Below are positions 49,062-61,699 of a DNA stretch of 64,000 nucleotides, piece by piece. Source of the DNA: Linepithema humile. Lineage: Eukaryota > Arthropoda > Insecta > Hymenoptera > Formicidae. The DNA is taken from positions 27,990,764-28,054,763 of the forward strand of contig NC_090129.1 of assembly GCF_040581485.1 (NCBI RefSeq). The letters are read 5' to 3'. A model generated the notes under the pieces. The model made no database searches. It was not told where the DNA came from and was given only the letters and a program-made list of their open reading frames with translations. Both the position numbers and the translations under genes were made by a program. Position 1 is the stretch's first letter, and each line of letters begins with the position of its first letter.

Positions 49062-52000
49062 TTCGTCAGCGCGTTGCTATGATTCGAAGAATCCCGAGAG
49101 ATTTGCAATTCAGCCGAGGGCCGCGAGATAAATCTTTCTCGCGCAGCACTTCTCCGAGATTCCTTACGCGAAATTTTAAAAGCGCCAACGAATTTGCATC
49201 TACGAGCAAGCAAGCCTTGATGTCGAACGGAGAGAATAGGTGATTTACCGGAGATAAATCGCCGGAGAGAGAGATTTATCGGCCGTCCGCTCTTGTCGTC
49301 GGCGTTGTGTGCTCGGCGCGAGTGAAACAGTGCATAAAACTGTCCGTCCGATTCACGTTTGCTCAGAGGATCATCGTCGTCACTCGTGCAGCCCGAGTCA
49401 CGTTACGGCAGAAACGTGATCGGTTGTCCCGCGTGCTTTGCGTGAATGAACGTATGTACGTGCCGATCGTCCAGTCGCGGCGCGCGGTTCTATAATCTGC
49501 CGGACAAAAAACGCGTCGATAATTGTGACCGGTCTCGCTTCTCCGCGCGATCGATCTCGAGCGGAGACATTTAACCCGCGGAGGTATTTAACCCCCGGCG
49601 CGTACTTTAATTCCAAACTTGTAAACAACTCGAGGCCGCTCGGTCAAGATGCATTTTATACGAAATGCACGCAAAGCTCTCTTGAGTTTCCATTTATTAT
49701 TAAATATAAATTCTACAATTAATTAGAGTCGAAGTTAAGCAAATTTAATTTGTAGCAGTACTAAAAACTATAGTGTAATATTAATTTTGATAAAAATAAT
49801 GATTGTTACAGTAATAAAATCATTTTAACAATTATTGTTATTATAAAATTAATTAATAATACATCTAGACAAAAATATATATAAATGCTGAGGCTGACAA
49901 AAGGTGTAATATAAATCGAAAAAAAAAAAATACAATAAAGCCACGTGTCACAACAAGTGATTCATAACTTGATTCAATCTTTGGGTTGAAATTATATAAA
50001 CAAGTTACTTGTATTTCAATGCAAATAAATTGAATAAAAATAAATAAATTTATATATAGTTCTTGTCGTCTTGTTATTTCATCATTAAATCATGATGCTA
50101 CCACGATAAATGCACGCGTCTCGTCAGAAAAATTGACAAAAATTCACATTGTTACGCAACAGCAGCACTTTGAACGATTGAATTATTCCCAGTTGTCGCT
50201 TATCGATAAACTATTACCATATCAATTATTATACTTTATAATACCGTAAAAATCACTTTCGCTGCAACGTGATGTAAAAAATATTAAAGAGATACCAGAT
50301 ACGTATAATCACTTATCGCTAATTAGTTGTTTAATACATACAAGACAAAAAAAACGAATTGGAATATTTTGTTGTAATATAAACAAAGGAGCAAAAAACT
50401 TTCTGTACTTATGCATATCCGTTTGCATACAACTTTTTCAATTTGATTGTAATGTTGTTAAATTATTGGTAAATTCCTAAGTTTGTGTTTACACACTCGC
50501 TACATTGATAATAAATTTTATGTAACATTTTGTAAAAACTATGACATAATTTTTCAAAAAACGTGCACGCACGGAAATATCGCGGCACATCGATTAGAGC
50601 ACATTGCACGTACACGTGATTCGTCGAATCGTTAATTACAAAATTGTTAGATCGCGGAAGAAGAAATGTGTTTAACAAACACACGGCACGGTATGATCAT
50701 GAGCGATTATGCGTGATTATCATTTGTTTACAATATCGCGGAGGCCTGATTATACACGACGACTCGAATTGAAGCTCGCTTCTGTGTTCGATATACAATA
50801 CAGTGCCGATAATAGATGAAGATCTTTCGAGGGTTTCGCAAGGGTTTCCCTATCTGGATTTACATTCAATTCAGTATATTACTTGATATTTCGTACGCAA
50901 ATTCTTCTTCAAGTTTTTCTGCTAAGCAGATTTTTACATAATAAGAGTTAAATGAAAGGCCGCAGATGTTACAACATCGCAATTATCATTCTAACTATCT
51001 TGACAATTACGGCAAAAAAAATATGTGAAATTGATCGAGACTAAAAAAAAAGCGAATAATCGCAACAGAGGTGGTCGTTACGAGGATACGTAAATTATCG
51101 CCTCGCAGGGTAAAAGTCAATAGTCGACAGCGTCTTATTAACGCGCGGCAAATGATGTAATTGCCGATTATTTTTCCTCTTTCCGCGGCTGTTATTACCA
51201 ACAAAGTTTCCTTCGCGAGACCGTAAATGATTCATAGATCAAGTATCCGTCGGTTTGAATCGTCCGGTAATTTTTCGGGGAAAATTTCTAGAATTTTTCG
51301 CCGTTTTTTTTTTTGTGCGCGCGAGTATAGGTCTTCTGGTAAGAATCTTAGCCTCGAAGATTGGTGTTCTTTGCGGAAAGCCTCGAAGCAAATTCGCGAA
51401 TTCAGGTGACCTCGAACGTGCAAGGAATCCGCGAGGATATTTAACATTGTGAGAAATATGTCAGAGAGACAATGTTGGCAGAGAGCCATTGTGAAGGAAT
51501 TATGATGCTATAATAAAGTTATCAGCCAAGCTCGAATTATTCGCGACGCGATAATTAATTATCTGCACTTTATTCATATCAATGTGTAATTTTTGGGAGA
51601 AAAGCTTACTTTTCCGATACGCGCTCGAACGTGCTATTTAAAAAATGTCGAACAAATTGGTTGAATTTGGCTTGAAATTGGCAAAATTAATCGCACCAGG
51701 AATTGACAAAACGTTCTAACGCGCGTCAAATTCTATGCTCGATTAATTTCATCGATGACCTCACGTATTGTGTGATTATTTTCTCCAATGCTTCTGTGTA
51801 TACTTTCGTAGCTGCGTCACCGCTGCACTCGTCCTTCCGAAGCATCATCGTCATTTATGAATATGTCCTGTCCGATTAAAACCAATTTATGTACGCGTAG
51901 GTACTTTGAACGACGAAGTGAAGATAAGCGATCTATGCATCGCAAATTGGAGCTCCGACACAACATGATTTGTAAACGAATTCTTAACGATAAAACTATC

Positions 52001-52610
52001 CTACAAATAAAATCTTTCATAATTAAGATAATAACGAAGAAGAGAAAAAAAATCGTGCTATTTCGCATCCCAAGAGCTTCAAAAATCCGCAGAATTAAAA
52101 TCTCGTTTTTCAGTACGCGATCTCGAGACTCTTAAATCTCGTGGAATAAAACGCCAGTCATAATTTTATAATCAAGCTTCTAATTTTTTATAATTTTCTC
52201 AATTCAATATTTCACATATCCCTCAGTTGGGTAAAAAATAATAGTCAATTCACCCTCGACTTGTTTTACACAAAAAGTACTTGATTATGACAGGATCAGA
52301 CGCGGCCCTCAACTTTTTCACGCTCTTCATATCACGTCGCGCTCAATGAAATCCCACGATCGTTGTCGAGCATCAATGCGGCGAGGGCGAGCCAGTATGC
52401 CTTCCTCTCGCGAAAGCCGTGGCACGGCGGATCGCGAATAAACGAAAGAGAGAGAGAGAGAAGATACAGGCGGAGTGAGAGAGGAATAGAGAAAGAGCGA
52501 GAAATACGGGGAAAGAAAAGATATTTTCGTTGCGGCAATCGTTGCGGCGGGACGACGACGATTTGCGGATAAAAAGAAACGCAGGAGGGGACAAAGAGAA
52601 AGAAAGAGGC

Positions 52611-52632
52611 AGAGAGAGAGAGAGAGAGAGAG
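52611..52632. repeat. (AG)11 microsatellite
   Basis: AG run within a longer purine-rich segment (about 52440-52660). Confidence 0.95.
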
Positions 52633-54521
52633 ATGAAAAAGGAGAGGAAATGGAGCATAGTCCTACGCCGCGCCGTATCGTCGTCGTCTCACGATTGTAT
52701 GCTAAGGCGATACAATCGCGGCGAGTGTTCGATGCTACTCCCATGCATATACACACACTCGCGGGAACCGATTTCTAAACAGGCCGTAGGATCGCATGCG
52801 CGCATGTTGCGAAGTATGACTTACGATTGCGAAATTAACGCGAGCCGATGGCTCGTGGCGCGGCGCTTTTCCGAACGGAGTCGTGAGAGGCGTTTTGTTG
52901 AGACGCGGCGCGTCTTCCTCGAGCGAAGCTTGAATCGACATTACACGTGGGAACGATTACGCTTGAACATCGTCGACATACTCGCGCAGACACGTCGCTG
53001 TCGGTGCATTTTACACTCTCGATAAGACTCAATATTGAATCTTCAGGATCAAACATCTCGTTGTTAGAGATTTCTTTATACGCTGGTTTTTTTGCATCGT
53101 CTCGACGGGCAGGGTATTTTCGTTTGTTCGCTTGTCGCCGGGATTTAAACGTGGCGATAATTGCAACGGACTTCGAGGACTGATTGACAAGGCGGAGAGC
53201 AACTTGCAGTCGAAAGCGAAGCGATATCTCGATTACAGGCGATACGAAGAGAATGGAGTAAAACGGCGCGTCTAAAGTGCAGATGGGTGCAATAAAAAGG
53301 CGAGTAGGGGCACTCTTGTAACGGGCATCTTCGGATCCGTTGGAAGGCCGTTGACTCTGCAAAACTTTCGCCGGCGCTTTCATGTGAAGCAAACACAAAG
53401 GCATAATCTGGATATTGCAAGAAGCAAAGTCGATATCGTCTCGCTCGCTGGAATCGCTTACCTTGAGATGAATAAGATAGCTTTTGTCCTCAAAAAAAAA
53501 AAACGGCCACTCGCGCCCTGATATTTTTCCTCTCTCTTCCTTTCTTTCCAATAATTCCTATGTGTACATTAAGTTTCTCGATATATGGGAACAATGTACT
53601 TAAAATTTTGTACACTTTACATCTAACTATCTCGTGTAGACTAATTTATTAATTTCTTTAAAGAAAAATTAAAAAGTTAGCACTAACATCCGGCTCTTAA
53701 TGCTCTTCTATTATATTTCTTGAAAAAAAAAACATGTTTTTCGTATTCTCTCTGCGACTACAAATACTACTTCAACGGGGAATATCAAATCCCATTACAT
53801 GCCGGCGATTGAACGCGAATTGAGAATCGAGCTTGCTGGAAAGCGTGAGTTTAGCTGTAAAGATATTTTAATTGTGACGCCACTCGCCGTAAATACACTC
53901 GCATTTGTAGAACACATCGCACCTACGGTTATCACACTTCGGCCGTCCGATTCCAGTTCCGGCACTGGATTCTACGCACACACACACACACACCGCGCAA
54001 AAGTAGCGAAGGAGGAGAAGAAGAAACAGACGAAGAAGATTGCAATCGCGTTTATGAGTCCGATCCGAGCAATAACTCGCAACTCATCTGGCATCGCGAG
54101 GCAACCGTCAACCGCTCGGAGCCTGCTAAAGCCTTCGTTCCGCTGCCTCGCTCCTCTCGCAAGCAAGCGGTACGTCTCGCCGCGTTGCAAAACTGCATAA
54201 AATTCGCAAGGGCGTTTACGCGGCGTCAAACGGACGATTCCCGGCGGCGAGCCCGCCGTTCCTTCTCAAGGAAGGAAGAGGCCGCGGAAACGGCGCGATG
54301 CGCGCCGCGGGAAACTTTCTCACGCAGAGGCGCCGTATTTGTTTTACCTCCCCCGAATATCCCCCTTCTAGCCGCGACACGGCGCGAGTCCTAATCGCGA
54401 TCTCTTGTTCGACCGCCCGACGAGCGACCGCGGTCGCTTAAATTTGTGTGATTAGATTGCGCGAAAGGAGGAGCGCTCCGGTGAAAATCCCGGGAAACGT
54501 ACATTCTCGGCGCGTAGCTTT

Positions 54522-55133
54522 ACTGTAAAAAATTACTGACTAACAATTCAGACAAAAGTGTTTGAAGTTTTCTTACAGTCACATTGTCTGAATTTTTGGA
54601 CAGAATATTGTCTGAATTTCTAGCCACAGTTGTCTGAATTTCTAGCCACAGTTGTCCGAATTTCTAGCCACAGTTGTCTGAATTTCTAGCCACAGTTGTC
54701 TGAATTCTGGTCACAGTTGTCTGAATTTCTAGCTACAGTTGTCTGAATTTCTAGCTACAGTTGTCTGAATATTTCTGATCTCAATGCCTGAATATTCAAA
54801 CACTTTTGTCAGAATTTAGATGTAGTTTTTTAAAAATACTAACAATATATTTTGGTTTAAAGTATACTCAATGATGCGATGTTTCCTACCGAACTCCCGA
54901 CTCTCGAGCCCCACGCAAGCGTGTCTGAAATTTTAGACAGATGCTGCTTTCAAATATGTTGTCTAATTTTTTGGACACCAATTCTAAATTTTTCGAACAG
55001 ACGCGCCACTATTCTGAACTTTCAGAGAAACTACTCTGATAATTAAGACAGATTATCTGAAATTACTTTCAGGCACTCAGATCTGAAAATTCAGACAAAA
55101 ATGTGTCTGAATTTTTAGGCAATTTTTTACAGT
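54522..55133. mobile_element. Non-autonomous inverted-repeat element carrying a minisatellite
   Basis: ACTGTAAAAAATT at 54522-54534 is matched by its exact reverse complement at 55121-55133. The 0.6-kb interior is built from variants of GTCTGAATTT and its complement: ATTCAGACAAAAGTG next to the left end and TTCAGACAAAAATGTGTCTG next to the right. It also includes eight 22-bp units. The right end reads CAGTG, so the full terminus may be CACTG, as known for CACTA/Chapaev-type DNA transposons (inference). No coding capacity. Confidence 0.75.
54608..54770 (+). repeat. 22-bp minisatellite, about 7-8 units
   Basis: Unit TTGTCTGAATTTCTAGCCAC plus AG. Unit starts lie at 54608, 54630, 54652, 54674, 54696, 54717, 54739 and 54761. 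Later units carry CTACAG instead of CCACAG, so neighbouring copies share variants. Confidence 0.95.
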
Positions 55134-57925
55134 GTTCACCTGAGGCGCGCGACAATAGCCGACGCGTCCAACAGACGGACAATATCGCTCGATTAATGGC
55201 ATGCGAACCCTTCACTTTCGCGGCGGAATGTCCAATTACCGGAATTGACGCAAGAGTGACATGTCAAGTCGTTCTAATTGTCGCACGTACGAGATAACTC
55301 CCGCGTTTCTCGTCTCAGGCTACTTCGGCAACTTTTATTGCTGCCCTTAATTATTCCCGCGCACGATCTACAACGTGTTCGTGATGCTGGGACGGAATCT
55401 GTCGTGTCTATCCGCGACTCCCCCTGTAATCTTCCGCTGCGAAATTTACATTCCGCGAATAGTCCGCACGCAATCAATTCAACGCGTTGCGTTTAACGGT
55501 GCAGTTTAGCGCGCGGGAAAGATCACTGCCTGCGCTACCGCGGGAAAACGTTTCATAACGAAAGCCGTAAAATGGTGGCGGGAAAGAAAGCCAGCTCGCG
55601 ATATCGGCAAAGGGTTTTCCACGGAAAGCGCGGCAACGTGAATGAATTTGCACCTGCAATATCGAGTCGCGCGTATTCAGAATAGTGTACCGCGCTTCTT
55701 CGATCCATCAGCATAATTGCCTTATAATTATATTTGCCGTGCATTACATAAACGTGTTTCACAGCGTAAATTGACCGACGTGACGCGCAGTCAAGATCGA
55801 GATGTTTCTTCGTATTTTTTGCTCGTCTGTAATTTCTTATTTTTTATTATTTTAAATATCCTTATATAAATAAGGAAACTTGGGCTAAAATATGCATAAA
55901 AATGCCGCTTCTTCGGCGCGCATTAAGCTTCCCGAATTAACTCGATGCAGATTTATTAGCGATGACGTCTACGGAATGTCTCAAAACGAGTGTTTTAATC
56001 GCGTTATCTCCAGTATAAAATGATATACGAGTGTCCAATTCTTCTAAAAAAAATATTACTGTGCAGACTTATTTGCATACAAACCGACAATATTGCCTCG
56101 CAAATATTGCACTTACTTGCGAACATATTTCGAATTTACTGTTCTGTTAACCAAACGCAGCGCAATTCTATCACACTTCATTAACTTTAATTTATTCATA
56201 CAAGAGGATATTCGTATGATACTCTATCAAATGTAATATAATGGCTACGCAGCCATCAAGTCCCGGCTTAGCTATCCGCGTCCTTCTTTCCTTTATAATT
56301 TCCTTTACAAATTTCCCATTTTAATTCGTACATTCTGATTCTCCATTGTGAGATCTTCGTATGCTCCAAGTATCTCAATCAGAGATCGATGTACGTTTTA
56401 AGGATGTTTTGTACGTACAATCGTAGCAAAAAGTAGCTGAAATTCGATTTTGACGAATATATGCTCATCTCGTATAGTTTGAGTAATAAAGATTGCGCAG
56501 AATCTTATCATTTATTCATAATTAGAGTGCAAAAATGTAATTTCTGTTGCTTTTTACTGAGAATTTTCGAATTTTCTCAATTATAATGAAAAACTTTTGA
56601 CGATATCTCGAACTCAAACTTACAGCGCGAAATTTCATTTATAAAAATTAATTATTTAATCAAATATTTCTTCTATGTCTACACTTTTCCTAGTTTCTAT
56701 CATTCTTTCTGTACATTTTAGCTACTCGAATCAACGCGATCACACGTTTTCCATAAAGTCACAGGTAAATTCGTTATAACTTTTGATCGCTTCAGTGAAT
56801 CGACTCTTTTTTTTTTACAAGTCTCCGAATATATATGAGAACAATCTGTAAAATTTTTTGTTAAATTTCTATTTTAAAAATAAATAACTTTACATCCTTT
56901 GTAAACGAATAAGTTTCTATATAAAAAATAAATTATTTCGCATCAACAACCGCGACGGCTCCCATATTGATAGTTTGATTTGCCCACTTTTTCTCATCTT
57001 CAATCATTCATCGCACAAAGAGCATTAACACTCCTCCGAATTCTTATTTAACATATTCTCATTGAAAGAAGAATCGTTTCACATAAAAGAAATCATAAAG
57101 CGTATAAAGCACAAGAAATACGGCGATGTCGTATTAATTTGCGCAGCGCAAAGATGATCCGTCGAGCCAAGGATCCGCGGATACATGTGACATTATCACT
57201 TTCAACGGCCTGAATTCCCGGCGGATTACACGATCGATGCGAGGCGACACGAAGAACCGTATCGCTTTAGACCGCAGAGAAAAAATTCACAACCACTTTC
57301 TACAACGTCTGTCCCAGTTATAGACGCGATGCATTTCGATTTACCGCGAGATCGTGCCGCGCTCGACTGACCGCGAGACTCCGTCAAATCGAGACAGCCG
57401 GACGAGCGATTCGTTCGAGGATCGTCGAAATTCAGCGTCGCGCCACCGTGAAGTATTCGCGGTCTATCGATCGTTAAATTCTTCACATGACGACACGTGT
57501 GCTCGAATGGAAATGCTAAAGAGCCAAGGCTCCGCTTTTGCATCCGAATAGACGTCGTTGAATAGGCAAGTCGAAGCCGATGAAGAAATTGTCACGCATA
57601 ATTTCGAAGCTCATTAAGCCATCTCTGACCTCTCCGCCGCCTATCGACCTATTTTTTTTCCTTCCTCCGTGACGCTCCGACATTCCGCGCGAAATTACAC
57701 GCTCGCGTACGAGCATGATGACGATCGGCGTCTCGATGATTATAAGCGTTCGTGGCGTAGCTAGCTGGATAAACGCCATCGGGATTGCGCGAAAAACGCA
57801 GACATCTCCCCGTCACGAAACACCGCCGGCTCGCACGGTCGCCTTCGCTCCGGCTTAGCTTCCTATCCTTGAACCTCCGAGAGGAGATAAAGCAGGTATA
57901 TACATACTTACGTACGTACGCGAAG

Positions 57926-57941
57926 AGAGAGAGAGAGAGAG
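57926..57941. repeat. Short GA microsatellite
   Basis: GA run of about 8 units in a GC-richer island. Confidence 0.85.
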
Positions 57942-60900
57942 AGGAAGATACGGGCGTAGCCGCTCGGCGGTGGAACGAAAGAGACGGCGAGCGTCAAGTG
58001 TGTCACGCGAGTGAAACGTTTGCTTGCTTTCGCGGTGGCGGTTTATTGCAGCGCGCGATTGTGTGCCAATCCGACTTGTATGCGCGAGCGGCTTCGGAAG
58101 CGATTATGTGCACAAGGGGCTGCTGCTGCTGCTGCAACCCGTCGCGATGCACGTCGCGGCATGCAACGCGCAGCGCGTTTTATTGGCGCTAATACGTCGT
58201 CTACTTAAAGAAAGACCACTCGCGCGTCACTCGGCGATGAACGTCGGGCGACAGAACGCCGGCCGAACTTGCATACGAGTCGTAATGGTAATCAAGTGAA
58301 TGTTTCTCCTAAGGTCTTCTAGAGGAAGGTCATGGAGGATAATCGCGCGGTGGTATTATTCTAAAAATAGAGTTGGAAAACAAGCGGAGCATCCGCTTCA
58401 ATGTTAAAGCAAAGTCATTTGAGCTATTTAAGCAAAATGTACTTTAATAATGACAATACGCGCTCTGCGTTGCGTAAAACGGAGATCTCGGTTGGAGAAT
58501 CGAAATAAACGCGCACCGGCCGAGACTTATGAAGCATAAAATTTGTGTCGGAAAAAGGCTCGTCGGCGGGAAATCGGTCGAATTTCACGAGAGTTCAAGC
58601 GATAAACACGGCGAATGGGACGGGCGGGCAATTAAATCGCGCGTATACGTTTCAAATGGGCCGGGCGTGTAGTAAAATAATAATCCGTGAGAATGCTCGT
58701 TAAACGGAAGTGCGATCGCGACGGGAATTAAAAGGGACCGTAGGTGCTAACCTCGTGACTAAACTCGCTTAATACCTTTCCGGTCGTCGCCTGCACCTGC
58801 GGGAAGAGCTATTCGCACTTCCTTATGCTATTCGCTTTCGCACCTGACAGGAAAGCGACAGCGGCCCATTAGCACCCGGCTGTATATCTCGCGTAAAAGC
58901 CCGCCATCTTAGCGCTCGCTCGCGCAAATAAACCGGGATATAAACCCAAAAATTCCCGCGGGGATCGCTAGATGCAAAAGCGTCCGGCTTTTATGATTTA
59001 ATCGAGCCTTAATTTAACAGAGCGCGCTCCGCAACAGGATGATACGAGCGCTATTCGCGCGAGATTTGCGACTTTATCGCGCGCCTCTTCCACGAAGGGG
59101 AAACTTCCACCTCTCGGAAATAAATTCGCGTGGACGCCGGGATCCCCGGTTTTATGCGACACAAAATAATAGTCTATAACTGGGTAATCATACATTCCAT
59201 AAAATAACCAGGCGGGCAGAGGAGGACTCGTTACGCCTAGCATTGACATAGGTTCGGAATAAACCGAAGGGCATAACGTCATGCAAGCCGCTTGTAACGT
59301 CGCGCGATCGGAAAAATCCATAATTCGACGTTACATATTTCCTTGCGTGCAATTCCCAATTACCGAAGCTCGGTCCTTAAAGGAACCGTTAGCAGGATCG
59401 ATAAAATATAATCGTGCCTCTTACCGGAATTAATTTCGCCGATAAATATATATATATATATTTTTTTTTTATTGTCTATTACTTTTTTTTCGCGCGATTG
59501 CCATTGCCATTAAATGTTATCGTGACGTAAATGTCAACGTATCTTACGCGCTCTTCGAAAAGTTAAAGATTGAATTATATGCGGTATTCCATTATATCAT
59601 TATCGTTAAATTCGCCGGTTCTCGGAATGTGTTACGATAAATAAGTATAATTAATGTTTAATGAGCCTATTCAGGTTTTTATGACGATGCAAAATATATG
59701 ATTTTTATTCCGAGGACTGCTAAACCAAGAAACGATGATTCAGTAATTTAATTTGCTCCTCCTCTGCGAATCATAATAGGCGGTTCTGAGAAATTGAAAA
59801 TTAATTTTGATTTTAATAATTTGATAATATTTCCAATTACAACTCTTAGAAACGTCTCTTCAATATCATTATTGAACTTTGTCATTTATGAATCGCGTGT
59901 TTTTTTAGCAAATTTTCAGACGCCATTTGTATGGTATTTTACCATATTTTTGGAAAAAATACGCAACTCATAAATAAAACTTTTTTAAAGGTTATCTTAA
60001 ATACAGAACGATAAAAAGGTATTTGCATTTCTGTTGTCTAGTCTGTAAACACTAAATATCCGTTACAACATAAAAACTGTTCAGCAACTTTTTCATCGTT
60101 CAAAGAATTGCTGTATTAAGAAAAAAATATCTGTATACATATTTCCTCGCTTTCAGCAAATTGAATGTAGCGGTAAATTAAGCAAACGAATCATCGTCTG
60201 AACAAAACGGTGAAATATGCGTAACCGAACGCGAAAGGAAAACCAGCCAGTAAAATCGTGCACCAAAACGAAACGTTGCGAATTGACACGAAAAAGTCTA
60301 ACGAAACAAAAAAAAAAAAAAAGCAGCGAGAGAGTGTTGCGTATGTTGCGAGAAGTCGCGCTATCGCGCGCAGCGGTGTCGGTCTACCGTAAACTTGACT
60401 TTACGGGCGATGCCGAGAGCCGAGGAGCTGCTGCAACGCTGGCTTGCTTTTTCGCGGCTACTTCTGCATTTTGTTTCGTCTCGCCGACGTAACGGTTCGC
60501 CCCGTCGTCGTTGCGCGATACCGTGCGCGCCCGAGCGATTTCTCGCAAGTCCGTACGATCGCTGCGAGACCAGGCGGATTCCGCGATGCTGAAGAACTGC
60601 CGGGGAATTCATCAAATAAATGCGCTATTAAATAGTTATGTATCAGAGAAATGTGTAGATTTTATCAGTTCGTGCAATTTTCTGCATTACATTTAATATA
60701 GAAAACCGCACAGTGTTCTCAATTACTAGCATTTAATTTCTTCGTTCAAACATCATTCTTATCATACATTTACCTTTTAGAAATTTTATACTTTTGAGCG
60801 TTAACTTTTATTGCATAAAAGAAAGACATCGTATTTATAGTTTTCTGATATTCCTTATTCGAATATTTTTATCCTTACTTTCGAAATTATTTTATATTAT

Positions 60901-61532
60901 TAATATATTTGTGTAGATCATGTAAACTGGTTTTTCGCGATTTCTCACAACACAATTTCCAATTTTCAATCGTGACTAGCTTTGGAATTTTACGAACGTC
61001 ACGTACACGTTTATTTCGGCTACGCGTTTGTTTGCACGCGGAAGTGTGCGAATTGTATGGTGTATCATGAAATTCCCTCGATTCATCGCGGTTTTGTTGC
61101 GGAAGCGAACCGAGGGAATTTTCGCGATTTTCTTCGGAACGCGATGGATTCCATGCAAATTTCGCGCGGCGTCGTGCACATAATGCCGCGTGCGCCCGCG
61201 ATCCGCCGATTGTTCGCTTTCGCGATTAATTGCCGCATTCGCGCGCAACTATGACGTAATCCGCGAATCATCTGGATGGAACTTCCGGAATGCGGCAGAT
61301 TATTCCGCGAGCATACTTCCGTATGCGTTCAGCGTAACGGAGCGTTGCAAGCGCAGTTCGTCGACGATTCACCGAAGTAATTGAAGAAGCTCTAGTTGAG
61401 AGAACGAGGCAAGTACAGTTTTAGGCGCGAGGCAAGCATTTCGTAGAAATCACGAAGCTTCTGTGCGTGTATCGATGTACGTCGCACTTCCGTTTGAGCG
61501 ACAAGATGATCTTTCCAAACTTCGAAAAAGTT

Positions 61533-61699
61533 CGGTAAATTTACACACAATTAAGGTGTAAAAATTATATGATAGATAACGGAAGCATGCTAAGTAAATA
61601 ATATAAAATTTATAAAATTGTGTAAATTTACGTTATATATTTAGTAAATTGCTGTTATTCATCGTATAATTTTTACATCTTAATTGTGTAAATTTATCG
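61533..61699. mobile_element. Foldback element with about 40-bp inverted arms
   Basis: The left arm 61533-61573 and right arm 61661-61699 are inverted copies differing by three transitions and one 2-nt length change (ACACAC versus ACAC). Core words are TAAATTTACAC, AATTAAG and TGTAAAAATTATA. The 87-bp centre contains a further copy of GTGTAAATTTAC. No coding capacity; MITE-like. Confidence 0.8.

Noticed and set aside
52835..53551. 238-codon open frame on the minus strand upstream of FAM43
   Set aside because: No recognisable domain. The N-terminal FFFF comes from a poly-A run, composition is Arg/Ser-rich as expected from CpG-rich DNA, and opposite-strand frames are open too. Treated as chance.
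57785..58299. 135-codon frame with a CCCCC run
   Set aside because: The Cys run comes from a short CTG/TGC repeat (about 58120-58133) and Arg-Glu runs from the GA microsatellite. No domain.
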